Shown in pieces: positions 1 to 13,100 of a stretch of DNA of 64,000 bases (the first letter of the stretch is position 1; every line of letters starts with the position of its first letter). The notes under the pieces are model-generated. The model did not search any database. It was not told where the DNA came from and saw only the letters and a program-made list of their open reading frames with translations. A program made the position numbers and the translations under genes. The DNA comes from Patagioenas fasciata (lineage: Eukaryota; Chordata; Aves; Columbiformes; Columbidae): contig NC_092541.1 of the NCBI RefSeq assembly GCF_037038585.1, forward strand, positions 2,477,445 to 2,541,444, read 5' to 3'.

Positions 1-3000
1 CTCAGGATCTGGGTTTCCACATTAGGGCTGAATTACTTTTCCTAAGAAACAAGCCGGAGGTCCAAACTCCCTGACCAAGGCGACTTTTCTCTTTCACAAT
101 TCAAATTTCCAGTTTCAAACCCTTCCCCTTCACGCTGCTGTGATTGAAGGTTGTCACCTACTCTGCTATTTTCCTCCCCATAATGGGGCTACTCAGGAGT
201 GGGAAATCTGGGCGTTACAGGTAGGACCCTCAGGAGATTGTTTCTAAAGGAGAAATGGTGCTTGAAGAGAACATAAAGGCTTTCTCACGCTTTCCAGGTG
301 GATTTTTGGAGCGTGCCTGGAGGGGGGAGAATGGGAAAGGCACATCCCCAACGCTGCGTGCGGAGGGGATGGAGCCGCGAGGGCTTGTGCGTGACTGGGC
401 GCGTTATAAATGGCACCGTGCGGCTGCGTGGCCAGCGTGGGCGAGGGGCTGGGGACGCGGGTGACTGTGAGCCTGCGCCGAGGGGGGACAGATGTGTGTG
501 GGATGGCTCCGTGTGAAGCTATATTAAAAAATATGAGCAAAGCAGGCTCTGGTGCTTCAGATGCTCAGGCTTTGCTTCAAAGTCTTCCCAGTCGAGGCGG
601 CGAGGGGAGGGGGATGGTGCTGGAGCCTGAAATGGCTCAGATGTCAGATGGCAATGTCTGAAATGTCTCTGATCCATCCAGGGGGGGCTGTGACACTGAC
701 CTCCCCATTCCGTGGGTGGCATTTGTGGCCGTTTGAAGGGTCAAGGAGCTCCCACTCCCCAAAAATCTTTCTCATCCCTTGGAGCAAGTGGTACAAGCTG
801 GTCTGGGCTGCCCAGCAGAGGAGGGAGGATGAGGATGAGGATGAGGATGGTTTGGTTGGTGGGGAGGGCTAATTAAAGGCAAGGAACATCCAGATCTCAT
901 CCTGTGACGGGCGCTTCAAAGGACTTTTCAGGCCAAGTCAGGCAAAAAAAGAAATGTACGATGAATAATTGAGAGCCAAGGCTCATCTTTCACATTCCTC
1001 ATGTCCAGCCTGGTAGCGAAGGGACCTTGAACCCCTTCTGCGGGGCTGGGGGGGTTTGGGGACAGAGGGTGACGTGGTGACTGCGTGAGGCTGCAGCCAA
1101 GCGGGCGAGAAGGGGAGGAGGTTTAGGGGCTTCTTTTCTTCCCTTTCCTTCTTTTTTAGGACAGGACCAAGGCCGCAGGTCTCTACAGCGGGGTGGGTGT
1201 TGGAGGTGTTTTGGGGTGCGCTGGGGGGGCAGCTGGTCCCTGCTGGGATCCCGTTCCCACGCGGGTCAGAGATGTTGGTGCTCGTGCTGAAGCGCCAGCT
1301 CCTGGAGTCGTGTGGTTTACATGCAATATCTGCTTTCCTCTCCAAATTAACTCCCTCTCTCATGCCTGCAGGACCTTCTCTCTCCCTCCCCCTTTTGTAA
1401 AGCCTCAGAAAACAGAAATAAAGAGACTCGTGCTCTCGCCGGCTTTCTGCCAAGGAGCCTGGGATGTTTTCAGGTCACTCCCTTGATGCTGGGTGTGGGC
1501 TGACTAGTGCCCCCCATGGTTTTGGCTGCTATAGGGGAGGCCCTGGGGGTGACAGTCACCCCATCCTGCCCTGCCAGCCCCCCAAAGGTCCCTGTGGGGT
1601 GTCAGCCCAGCTTCATCCCCAGGATCTCATGCATGTGTTTCTGATGGGGTTTGGAAAACAGGAGCTTTCCTCGTGGTATCTTGTGCACAAGGTTATTGGA
1701 AGGAGACCAGCAAAGGTCTATAACCTCTCTGCTGATGAGGATGAAGTGCTTGTTTAATACATTTTAGCTTCAAATATTTCTCCTTAATGTGTTTTTGAAA
1801 TGACTCGGAGCTCTGAAGGGAATATGTAACTTGTTAGAAAATAGATGTGCCGATTAGACGGCATTTGAGCTCGTTTAGAGACGTTTCACCGCCTCGCTTG
1901 GATCTGCCGTGATCAAAACCCCTGCGAGCGGAGAAGCTGGGGAGCTGTCAACCGGTGTCACCCCACGTTCTGCCCCGGGACCGGGTTTGCTTTTGCTGGT
2001 GGCTTTGGGACCTGTCACAGCATCGCTGGGCTTGTGGCGGGTTGTCCTGGCCCTTCCCGGCTGCTCAGGTTTATGTCCATCCCAGTTATCCCAAAATGTC
2101 TCTAATCTGGTCCTTGGGGGCTCTCGCCATCGTTGGAACTTCTATCCTTGAATTTCCCACCTGATGCTCCATACAAATTCAATCTTCCCCCAGAGCCTGT
2201 GGGGAAAGCAGGGTCTGTCCCACGCAGGTTTTTATTGCTTGGTTTGGGAGGTGCTGGGGGTGGGATGACCCCATGGGGTGGCCGCTGTCCCCTCCAGCAC
2301 GGGAAGGTCCAGACTTTCCAGGTGGCACCTTCCAGAGTGCGGTGGATTGGGATCTGGTATTAAACGAGAGACTTTTAATACTGGGGGGAGCTTTAGCTCC
2401 TCCGATCTGCTCACCAGCAAGACACAGACCGGGGGATTTCACTCTGTGTTGTGAACATTTCACCTCTTATTCCATCTCAGAAGTGCTCCCGGGTCTAACA
2501 GCAACTCTTCCCATTTTTCATTCATCTTTTTCCTAGCCTGTCCCACCCCCCCGGCAGATGTGGTTGTGGGAATGCAAGGAGGTGATGGGGTGCATGGTGA
2601 GATGCTGGGGTGCATGGTAAGATGCTGGGGTGCATGATGAGATGCTGGGGTGTATGGTGAGATGCTGGGGTGTATGGTGAGATGCCGGGGTGCATGGTGG
2701 GATGATGCTGGGATGCATGGTAAGATGTTGGGGTGCATGATGAGATGCTGGGGCTGCCTGTGAGCAGAGGACAAACCCACCGGGCTTCATCACTGACCAA
2801 GGACAGATGGGATGTTGCAGCAAGACCCATCCCCTTGCCACCCCCGGGGTGTCCCAGCCCCCCAGCTGCATGTGCTGGGATGTCCTGCTGTCAGGAGCAC
2901 GTCAGCCCCATTCAATGCACTTCAAAAGGCTTTTGCCCCACGGATGTGCTCTAATGGAGCCGACGTTGCTGTACCCCCCCATGCCCCCCCGGGCAGCAGC

Positions 3001-3640
3001 GCTCCGGTTAATGCAGCACTGTGGGAGCTGCTGGGGGTTCACTGGTGTCTCCTCCACCTCCCCGGCCCCTCGCTGGGAAGGTGCTGGTCGGCTCCACACC
3101 CCATCCCACGGGGGTGGGAAAAGTCCCACAACCCCACCTCGCTCGTCCCGGGAAATTGTGCGAAACAAACCAGCTGCTTATTGTATCTTTTCCCCTCCCT
3201 GCGGGACCTGGGGTTTGTTTCTCTTGACCAAAAGGTGCCAACTGGGGTGAAGTGCCAGCGGCACCTTCGGGTACCCATCACACCACGGGGGCTGCTCTCC
3301 CCCTAGATGCTCGGAGCCATGGTGGGTGCTGCTGGTACTGGTGCCATGGAGGCTCTGCCATGGGGGGTTTGGCTGCTGGCACAGGGAATTGACGGTTGCC
3401 AAACGACGGACAACCCCCATTGCTGCGTTAACCGGGAGCTGCCGGTCCCACGGGGCCGGGTACAGTCACCGGCAGCATTACCACCACCTGTTTATTGCTG
3501 TTTTGTTTCCCCCAACCCACCTTTACAACAGCAGCACTCCTGCTGCCCCCCCGCCCCTCTCCCCAGAGATGTGCAGACGCTATTTTGCCCCCTCTTCCCA
3601 GCTATATTGTGCACTGTGAACGCTTCCGCGCATCCCTCAC
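1..3640. other. Upstream region without a recognisable gene
   Basis: I see no coding exon, RNA gene or transposon that I can support here. The short open frames on both strands are typical of GC-rich DNA and none resembles a known protein. A minisatellite lies at 2580-2754, a short GATGAG run at 828-848, and an AT-richer island at about 1745-1905 that could be regulatory. The mammalian neighbours of SRCIN1 that I know of (ARHGAP23, EPOP, MLLT6) are not visible. Confidence 0.6.
2580..2754. repeat. Minisatellite, about 20-bp unit, roughly 9 copies
   Basis: The unit is close to GATGCTGGGGTGCATGGTGA, with copies differing mainly as GGTGA, GGTAA or GATGA and one copy expanded by GATGAT. It gives rise to long low-complexity open frames on the minus strand, rich in HHAPQHL-like strings, which are not genes. 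It carries the GATGCTGGGG core seen in several other repeats of this window. Confidence 0.9.
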
Positions 3641-4002
3641 GGCTCCGCCGCCTCTCCCGTTGTCAACGGGTGACAGCACCTGGTGACCACACCGTGCCAC
3701 CCCGATGGCTCCTGGCACTCGGGCTGGCCACCTCTCTCCGAATAAAACATCGGGGCCTTTAAGAGGGAGCGGAGAAGCGGGGGGGAGCCGTCTCCCCGCA
3801 CATTAATCTATCATGAGCTAATGTGTTTTTCCCATTTGTTCCTTTGTACATCGCGGAGCTGCGCGCTCCCACGCGCACACGCGCCCGGCGCGCTCGCACC
3901 CGCTCGTTCGCGCTCCCGCCACCGTTTCCCATGGTTGGCCGGGCCTGAGCCCCTCGCCAAGAGAGGAAAGGAAGGAAAACCGAGCGAAAAGGCCGAGCAG
4001 AA
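3640..4002 (+). promoter_or_regulatory. SRCIN1: Putative SRCIN1 promoter and 5' UTR
   Basis: The 360 bases before the start codon change from C-rich sequence to a CpG-dense stretch (about 3845-3930, with many CGCG and GCGC steps) and end just before ATG at 4003. The start has a good Kozak context, with a purine at -3 (G at 4000) and G at +4. I see no convincing TATA box next to it. A perfect 7-bp inverted repeat, CACATTA...TAATGTG, lies at 3799-3825. A five-codon upstream ORF sits at 3931-3948 (ATG GTT GGC CGG GCC TGA). Another ATG at 3821 opens a frame that overlaps the main start out of frame. A transcription start downstream of 3825 would avoid it. The transcription start is inferred. Confidence 0.5.
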
Positions 4003-4024
4003 ATGGGGAATACACCCTCTCAAG
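4003..4024 (+). CDS. SRCIN1: SRCIN1 coding exon 1 (start codon; GC donor)
   Basis: ATG GGG AAT ACA CCC TCT CAA G encodes MGNTPSQ plus the first base of the next codon. It differs from the mammalian start MGNAPSQ at one residue. The G supplied here completes GAT (Asp) with the first two bases of exon 2, giving MGNTPSQDPER, exactly the expected junction. Gly2 followed by Asn and a Ser at position 6 fits an N-myristoylation consensus (inference). The exon is followed by GCATGT instead of GT, so the donor is read as AAG|GCATGT, a GC-AG intron. The next GT, two bases on, would break the phase. The exon was found by looking for the N-terminus and is far too short to show as an open frame. Confidence 0.85.
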
Positions 4025-7000
4025 GCATGTCACTCTCACTATGTGCATCCATTCTTAAGTAGCAGGTATTTTTTTATTTGTGTGGTTTTTTTTGTCCTCC
4101 TCCCTCCACCTTCCTGATGCCCGGGGCGGGGTGGGGGGAAAAATCGCAGCTCATGATGCTGGAGTTTGCTGGTTGTGAATTGGCAATCGATGAAGGGGGT
4201 TTTGGTGCTCGGGGAGGGGGGGTGTGTGTGGAGTTTGGCTGCTTGCACAGAGGATGCGCTGACCCCCCGGCACAGGGCACCGCTGGGCTGGGGGATGCTG
4301 AGCCGCTATGGGGGGTGCTGCTGCTTCTCGGTGTTGTTTGTCACCGACTTTGCTGCGAAGGGATGAAGTAGCCGGAGAGCTGCTGTCCTAGAAACACGGG
4401 CACCGGGAGCCGGAGCGCTGGGGTGTTTGTGGGCGGGGGCTCACCGGGGGGGTGCTCCAAGAAATCTATTATTGTGCCCGTGGCTGTTTCAGCTCCGTTG
4501 TTGCAGCGTCGTGCGTTAAATGGGGTGTTTTGCTGACCGAGCCGGGCTGGATGCTGCCGGGCTCTGGGTTTTGTTTCTCCACGAGCTTTGGGGAGACAGA
4601 TGGGCGAGAAGGGGGGGGGTGCGGGCTGCTCCCCTACCTGCCCACTCCCCTTTTTCCTTCCCCCCCGCAGCCGCTGCTGAGACACAAAGGGCAGGACGAG
4701 CCGCAGGTCGCCCTTTTGGAGATATTTTCAGCACATTTGCAGGAGGAGATAAAAAAGCAAATCTGGTGCATCCCGGGCTGGGCTCGGGCGTGAGGGGGGA
4801 GGCGGTGAGGAGGGAAACTTAAAATAACTCCAAAGGCTGCCTGCCCTGCGCCTCGACCGCCTGCTCCCTGTGCTTTCGGGGGGTAAAAGGGAGATGTGGC
4901 GGGGGCTGCTCCCCCCGTGTGCACACAGGAGCTTGGGGGGGGGTGTGCACGGTTTGCTGCGGCCACCACCCTGCCCCGTGCCAGCCCCGGTAGGTGACAG
5001 GGACATGTGCCAGGGCAGTGTCACCCACGGGTGGGGGTCCCTTTGTCCGCGCCGGCTGCGGGGAGCGCTCAGCGTCACCCGCAGCCTCTCCCTTCTTTGT
5101 TCTCTCTGGTTTTCGCCCTGGCTGTGCTGAGGCAGGCTGGGGAGGGGGATGCTGCGGCCCCCGCTGCTGCGGGGGGGCTGGCACTCAACTCCCCGGGAAG
5201 TTTGGTTTGGTCTGGGCTGGGTCCTAGAGTTGCCCCCAGTGTTGGGCATCAGGCTCTTGGGAGCTGCACCCCTTCATGGGGGGGGACAATGGGGGCACAT
5301 CCAGCCTGAGGATGGAGATGGAAGGGGTCCAGGTGGGGGAGTGTCCCCTACCCTGACGTCGGGGTCAGTCCCAGGGACCCCAGACTTGCTCAACGTCTGC
5401 CAGCACCCCCATCGTGGGGTCGCAGATGCTGTTCCATCCCTCTGGCTGCTGCTGTGCAGGATCCCCCCCCGCCATGATAAACCCAGCCCAGGGTTCAGGG
5501 CAGTGTCCCCATGGAAGCTGCTCCAGCTCCAGCGCTGGCTTTTCCCTCATTTTAATGAGGAATACATTTCCAATGTGCTAATCATTCCCCACCAGCCTGC
5601 CCTTGAGCTGCCGCCGCTCCCACGCCTGTGGAAATGGCTCCGTCTCCTTCTGCCTGGCTCCCTGGTCCCCTGGGATGCTCCCCCAGGGGGGTCGGGAAGG
5701 TGAGGGGGGTGAATGGGGACCCCCAGGTCCTGGCAGGGGCTGGCTTTGTGCAAAGGGAGCTTTAGGCTTTGTCAGGAGCTGTCGCTCCCCTCCCAGCAGG
5801 ATGGACAGGAGGGGATGCTCACCCCCTTTGTTTTGTAGGGAATGGTCCAGGAGATGCTCGTGTCCCCCCAGGGGGGTGGGCTGGGATGGGAGAGGGTGGG
5901 GGGATGTTGGCCAGGGAGGTGATGCTGAGGACTGGTGATTGCTCTGGGTTGGGAGGTGGGTGGGTTCGCATTGGTGGGGGGATTAGTGCTGGGGGGGTTA
6001 GTGTTGGTACCAGGCTCAGTCCAGGTTCCCCACACAGAAAAGCTGCATCGCTCCCCACAAAATGTGGGGTTTTTTTTCCTTTTAGGGAAAGGGAGATAAA
6101 AGGCACCTCTGTGCTGCGCTGGGTGGGTGTGAGCTGAGGGAATCAACCTGCTCCATCCTGGCGGGACACCCCGCCCTGGGGGGGACAGAACATCTGTCCC
6201 CCACATCATCCCCTCCTTCCCATCCCCTGGTGCTCACAGCATCAGCCTGGTGGGAAACACCCACCTGCCCCCCCATCTTGCCTTTTCCACCCAGAAATTC
6301 TCTGTACCAAAGCCTTACCATGGAGCAGGGGGATCCTGGGTGCCCTTTGTCATTGCAGGGACAGGGTGGGTGCTGCCTTGTCACCTGTGGGTCCCCGCAG
6401 GCCACCGCCGTGGGTCTGAAAGACCCCCCAGCCCCAGGCGCTGTGGGGAGCGGGGCAGGAAGGACACAGCCCAGCAGGGCAGCGTTTAATTATAACAATT
6501 GATTTTCCTCGTTGTCACCCATCGATCCCAGCCGGGGTGGCTGCCTCTGCACCCCAGGGACACGCCTGGGACACAGGGACACATGTGAGCGATGTCCCAT
6601 GGTGCAGAGCACCCCCACGCAGCTGTGGAGGGGGACCGGGCCAGGGTGGCTGCAGCACCTCTTGGGGTCAGAAGAGGAGGGACATGGGTGTGGGTGTCCC
6701 CAGGGTGCTGCGTGCATGGGCCAGGCCCTTGAGGCTCCTGTTGGTGATGTTTTATTTATACTGGGGAGGAAAGAGGGAGGCTGCAGCCCGGGGGGGTGTT
6801 TTGGAGAAGCCAGAGGGTGCAGCCAAGTGGGATTTGAACTGGGAAGCTGCGGTGTGCAAATGAGGAGGGGGACGGGTGCTGCCCCATGGTCCCTGCTTCT
6901 GGCAGGGGAGGTCACTTCTCCAGATTTTGTGCTGGGGTGGCATCCCTGGCTTGTGCTGGGAAGGGGCAGCATGGGGCTGGGTGGGACAAGAGGGACAGAG

Positions 7001-7097
7001 ACCCCTTTTGTGCCAGCTCTGGGGTTGTGACCTTCTTTAGTTGCCAGTGCTTTGCTCAGTTGGCCCTTTCCCAGCAGCTGTGGTCAACTTTGGTAAC

Positions 7098-7133
<36 letters not shown>

Positions 7134-10100
7134 ACACCTCTAGGTGGGGGCAGCAAGAGCCGCCCAGTCTGAGCTCCCCAGGGTGGAGCGTTGATCCCAC
7201 TTGGCCAAGTCTGGCCGAAATCTCGGGTTCCTAAAGCAGCGAGCGGTCCCACCAGCATCATCTGGGGGGGTCTGGAGCCCACGATGGGTCTCACCCTCCC
7301 CACAGGCTCCATCTCCAGCAAAACGCGTGGCTCTGGAGGGGGTCCCAGCCCCAGCCCATCGCTGTGGGTGCTGTCACCCCTCAGCTGCGCTTGCTCCCCA
7401 TCAAAGCTCCTCATTACCCCCCCGGCTGTGCAGGCTGCAGGTGCACCCGGGCTCCAAGAGGCACTCGGCAAAGGAGCTTAAATGCTCGTTAAAAAATTAC
7501 TGATTTGCTCCTCGCCGCCCAATGGGGATAATAAAACTTTGCCGTCAGCTTTTTATATTTTTTTCCCCCTCCCCCTGCACGGTTTCCACTTTCAGAAGAA
7601 ATGCAAATGATTTTTGGTTTGCTTTTTTATTTCATTTTAAAATTCATCTCCAACAGAAGGACTGATGGAGAGGGCCGGGTGGGGGCGGGAGGAAGAGGAA
7701 GGGCAGGGACCAAACACTTATGGTTTGTTTGTTTTCTTCCCCCCTATGCTGAAACGTTCTGATTGCGAAGGAAGATGATGCATTTGGGCTTCCAGCACAG
7801 CTAATAGCTCCAGCCTGGGAGATGGAGCAGCTGCACTCCAGCCCCAAACTGGGAACCAATCTTCCAGCATAAATGGGAAAGAAGAGGCAAAGAGCAGCTT
7901 TTCTTTCAGTTTCACCCCCGTAGTCCCTTGGTCAGGTCGCTGTGGGTCCATCCCCAGCCCCACAGAGCACTGTGGGTCAGTCCCCAGCCCCCTGCCCGGC
8001 CTGGCTGATACCACAATGATGGGAATTAGCATTTGGCTCCTGACCTGCCAGAATTTCTCCCAATTTCCCCCTTTCCAAACCCCCGGCATTTTCCTCGTGA
8101 ACACCCTGGGATTCTGGACATCACCATCTTGATCAGTGGGTCTGATTAATTGGTTTAATTGCCTGTGGGAGACAGGGATAGACGAGGTGGGGAAGGGATG
8201 CTGGAACTCCCAGCCCAGGAGCTTGGCTCCCGCAGAGCTGGGTTGTGAAAAGCAGTTGTAGCATTTGGTCTGGGTTTTTCTTTTGAATGGGCTACTCCGA
8301 GCTGAAATGGGAGCAAGCGCAGATCCTGGACCCGGCTGAGCTCAGGGAACCGGCAGCGTGCCATGGGGATGGGATTTTGGGGGATGCGTTGCTTTGGTCC
8401 TTTGCAAACCCAGTGGTGCAAGGAGGGAAAAGGGATGAAAACGGAGAGATGAATCCAACGATGTGCAGGGAGGAAAGGGCTGACAGGTGCCCTGAGTTCC
8501 ATTTCTTGCTCTGCCGTGGATCTCCAGCTGGATCTCCAGCACCACGACCCACCGAAACCAAATTCCTACAGAAAGAGTGTGCACAGAGCTCATGCATCTC
8601 ATAAGGCTCATGGCACCACCTTGCGCATCTCCTGCTTTGCCTCGAAGCTCCTTGGTGACCCCGTGTGCACCAAAGTCCTGATATTTTTGATTATGGGAGA
8701 CAAGGCGGCCTTAGCGAGAAATCCCTGCTCCAGCTGCACAACATCTGGCCTTGGCGACCCCTCTCCCGGCCTCACCAGGGGTCTTGAGTCGCGTTGCTCT
8801 TCTCAAGCATCCCCTTGGTTGCCACCGGCTCCGTGAGCAGGAGCCGGGGCTGAAAACCCATCCATCTGCCAGCGGCTCGGAGGCGGCTGGGCCGAGCTGA
8901 GCGCCGCAGCAATCGGGTGCGAAACAACCACCTGTCAGTTGAGTTTCCTTCTGCGGCTGCCGCGGCGCTTGGCAAGGGCAGAGCCGGGGAGGCGGAGAAC
9001 TCTCCTCTCCCTGTTATTCGCAGGGATGCTGTCACGGCGCTCGGGGTTTTTCATTTGGCTCGGTGGTTTTATGTTAATGAACCAGCTCTCTCTTGCGCTT
9101 CGAAAAGAGAAAGGGGGGAAAAAAGTGTCACTTTGGATCTTTGTGCATGGAAAAATACGGCAGCTCCGTGCTGCAATGAAGGTTGGATCCTGGGAAGGTG
9201 TTGGGGGGGACAGGCAGGGCCGCGGACCCGTTGTGACCATTGCCTGCTGTGCTTTGGCCAGTATGTGCCTTTTTCTGGCTTCTGCATCCCAGGCACCTGC
9301 TGGACCCATCCTGGGGAGCCCAAAAAGCCCATGTTTGCTCCTCTTTCCCCATCACCTGGATGAGACCATCCCGAGGTGTTTTGCCTCCCGGCGGGGGGGC
9401 AGCACTGAATCCTGGTGGCTCCAGATCATGGGAGACTGCGCTGCTCCCGGGAGACGGAGGCCAGGATGCTTTCGGATGCCACCACCTTCCCCCAGGCGTT
9501 GCAAGGCTGTTTCTTATAATTTTTCGCTTCTCAGGTCATTTTTTTACTTCCCAGCACATTTTTTCCCCCGTGGAGCATCTCCAGTAGAGAGGGATCCCCA
9601 GCAACTGGGAGTACTGGGACCCATGCCTGGGAGGGTTGGGGGGATGCGATGGGGTGAGGAAGGGACATGAGCCTGGTTCTGGTGGGATGCAGTTGGGATC
9701 AGCGGGTTCCACCATGGAGAATGAAGCAGAACTGTGGTTCTCCTTCTCCTCCGACTGCGCCATGTGTGCTGTAACTGTTTGTGGCATGGGGGGGGTCCAG
9801 CAACCCCACCTTGTAAAGCGTGGGGACAGGGCTATGGGGGTGACATCTCCGAAAGCAGCGGAGCGGAGGCAGCTCCCGCCTGCTCGCTCGTGCAACAGGC
9901 GGCCCCGGCGCTGCCTGCGGGCTGCAGGATGTGTCTCATTGCGGGAGGATTAACGATTCCAGCGTCATTTGAAAAACATTATATGGCTCATTAAAAACAC
10001 ATTGCCCAGACCAAACACGGAGTCGGTGCGTGTTTCCAGCTCACCTCCCCGTGCCAGCCCGTGGCGTCGCCCTCTGCCCGCTGGGCTGCGGGGGATGATG

Positions 10101-13100
10101 GCGAGGCCGAAGGCTGCGCTTGAGTGGGTGTGGAGTGTCTGTCTGTCTGTCCTTCCTCCTCCAGCTGTGTATGGGAGCGTTCGGGGGCAGTCAGCCAGCT
10201 CGGGCGTGGTGTCCCATGGGGATTTTTGGTGATGCCGAGGTGTGCCTTGTGGAAAAGACATGGGTGCGTGGCCGCTGGGAGCATCCTCTGTTCTCACCTC
10301 CCCTGTCGAGCCCCCAGGGACCCCCTGCCCCCTTGACGGGGACCTGGTTTCCAGGGTAAGGGGAGCAGCAGCATCTCCTCTCCCCCCATGCCCGCTCCGT
10401 TCCTCCCTTCCCGCGTGCCTCCTCCTTCCTCTCGCCTTCGCCGCTGCCTTTCAACTCTCGCTGTGGTGGGGGGAATCAAAGAAGAGAACAGTTCAGTGTT
10501 TTTCAGTCTGTCCTCATCCGCTGCGCTGCGTGAAAAGCAAAGCGTCTAAAGGACGCTCAAGGGCACTGTGGTGGTGCCTTCCCCCTCTTCATGCGAACAT
10601 CACGCGAAGCAGCATCTTCCCCGTGCACGAGGTCCCTCGGTGGCCACTCGAGGGCCGGGACGGCGACCTCTGCTGCTCTCCACAAGGGTGCAAAAGCAAA
10701 TAAGGCTCCTCCTGAGCCCAAGGGAACCAGATTGGGTGGCTTGGGGCAGGGTGGCTTCGTCCCCAGGAGGCGGCAGGACCTTGAGCGGGTTGTTGGGCTG
10801 CCCCGCAACTCGGTGTCGCAGCCAAAATAACTCCAGGGAGGTTGTGGTGCTCTGCAGATAATAATTAGCTCTTTTCAGCTGTCAGTCTCAGCTCTTCCTA
10901 AAAGCGAGTCTGTTATCTCCCTTCCGCACGTGGGGAAGCCAAGGTGCTCCTAGGACTCGTCCTTGGCCCAAGGTCACGTAGAGCCAAGCGGAGACCAAAA
11001 CCAGGAGCTGGGATCTGCTGCGGGGGTCTTGGCTTGGGAGGTTGGAACCCCCCAGGCTTCTCCTCCCCACACTACCATGAAAATCCTAGGGATGAGGGTG
11101 GGGAATTCAGTCTTTCTGGTTGGAAAATGTGTCACGTTTGTTCCCCTCCTTCTTGTGATTTCCACTGGAAAGGCTGTGTTTTGTCACGCAGGTCTCGGTG
11201 CAAGCCGGGTTGAGGAAGGATGCTCTTACAGGAGAGACCTGCCCTTGGGAGCATTGTCCCTTGTGCCAGGTTGGGGAGGTCACCTCTTGTCCCCAGGCTC
11301 TGCTGCCGACCTCTGGGCTGGCCGGGGTCCCTGGGTCCCCATGGGTGAGCACCCATGGGTGAGCACCTTGCCCTCCCACAACCACCACCGGCAGCAAATT
11401 CATTCCGGAGCCTTTCCTGACATATTACAAAAGATAGCATAAATAATTAAACCTGAACTGCAATTATCAAAACAAATGAGTAAAGCGCATTGAGGAAGGA
11501 TTTTCCACTTTTATTTCGTGCTTCTGGTTTCTCTCCCATTATGCCTTTAAGATTATCTACTCGCTCTGGGTGTGAAATCCATTCCCGAACCACGAGCTTT
11601 TGAATCTGCGGGGAGGGGGGAGCTGCACATTGCTATAAAAGTCCCCTCACTTGGGTCTGGGTGTGCAAACCCACCACAAAACCAGGGACAACGGGGCTGT
11701 GTAGGGTCCCAGGCTGCCTTGGGAGCACCTGAGGGTGGCACAGCTGAGTCCGTCAATGTCATTTATTGGGATTGCAGCCACGCAGGGCTTAGAAATGGCA
11801 CTTGTCACCCTCCTCCTTGCTGGGAAGGGGGGCCCTGCAAACCCCCCCAAACCACCTGGTCTTGTCCCATGGCTGAACCCAGCGGGCAGCAATGGAAGGA
11901 CTGACACCCGAGCGAGGACACGCGGGTTGGGGCGAGGGGACAGAAGCGCCGTGGCTGTGATGGATGAACCCAGATGGCTCTCGGCGCCGGGCGCAGCTTT
12001 GCCCACTGGCAAAGAAAGAGACCCTTGTGCGTTTCTCCAGCTCAGTGTCCCCTGCCTGCCCCTGCCCTTGTCACCCCTCTCCTCCAGGCACAGCACGGAG
12101 GACAAAGCCACCCCATGTCCTGGAGAACAGTGCCTGGGGATGTTTTCCGGGATGCAGGCGCTGCCTGGGCTCAGCTGCCCATGGGTGGGATGTTTGGGGG
12201 GTCCGGACCTTGTTGTGGGGGTCCCTCCACAGCACCCACACCCACCCATCTCGATTTTTGCCGCTTATAGGAAGCACATCAGTGTGGGGCTGGCCCACAC
12301 CCGTCAACAGGTTCAATCCTGCAGGGCCGTGGCCGGGAAGGTGCTTTTGGGTGCTGGGATTTTGGATCTGCTGTTGCCCAGGTTGGAGGTGACGTGTCCC
12401 CAGGACAGGTACAACGGGGCTGTGCAGCTTCACTTCTGTTAGAAAGGTCCAATCTGAGTATTTGCCAGAAAAAGACCCCACAATAAACCCATCTGTTCCG
12501 ATTCCCCCTCGCTCTTCCCTGCCCATCGCTCCTCTTCCCAACATCCATCCCGTGTTGAGCTGGGAAGGGTCCCCTCGGTCAGACCCCCCAGCAGCTGCAG
12601 AATGGGGCGTTTTGGGTTCATTTTCAGCCTGGACATGTGTTCACCTCCCTACATGTGGGACCAAACCCCCTGGGTGTGGGGACCGTCCCCGGCACCTTGG
12701 GGTAGACATGGCGGCCACTCTCGTGCCCCAAGAAGGTCACATTGCTCCCCATTGCTCTCCACGCCGTGTTTCATTCCCAGACGCTTCCTGCTGCCGCCCT
12801 TTTATTTCCGATTTATTATGTGTTTGCTTGCTCTGATTTATTTGTTTATTGCCATCCATCCCCGGCGAACTTTCCCGCCCAGATCACCTTCATTCATGAA
12901 TCTCCTCCTTTCCTGTCCCTAACCAGGGCTCGATCGCATTGCAGGAGGGAAGAAGCCAGGACTCTGTTCCCTCTGTTTAAAGTCTCCAGGTCAGTACCGG
13001 GGCCCAGCAGCATCATCCTCCTCTCCTCCCCACCCTCCTTGTTTCATGTCCCATGTTTGCTCCTTCCCTGCCCCTCTCCCGGGTGCAGGGGCCGTGGTGG

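Noticed and set aside
400-412. TATAAA at about 405 as a promoter
   Set aside because: No gene follows within reach, and isolated TATAAA strings are expected by chance.
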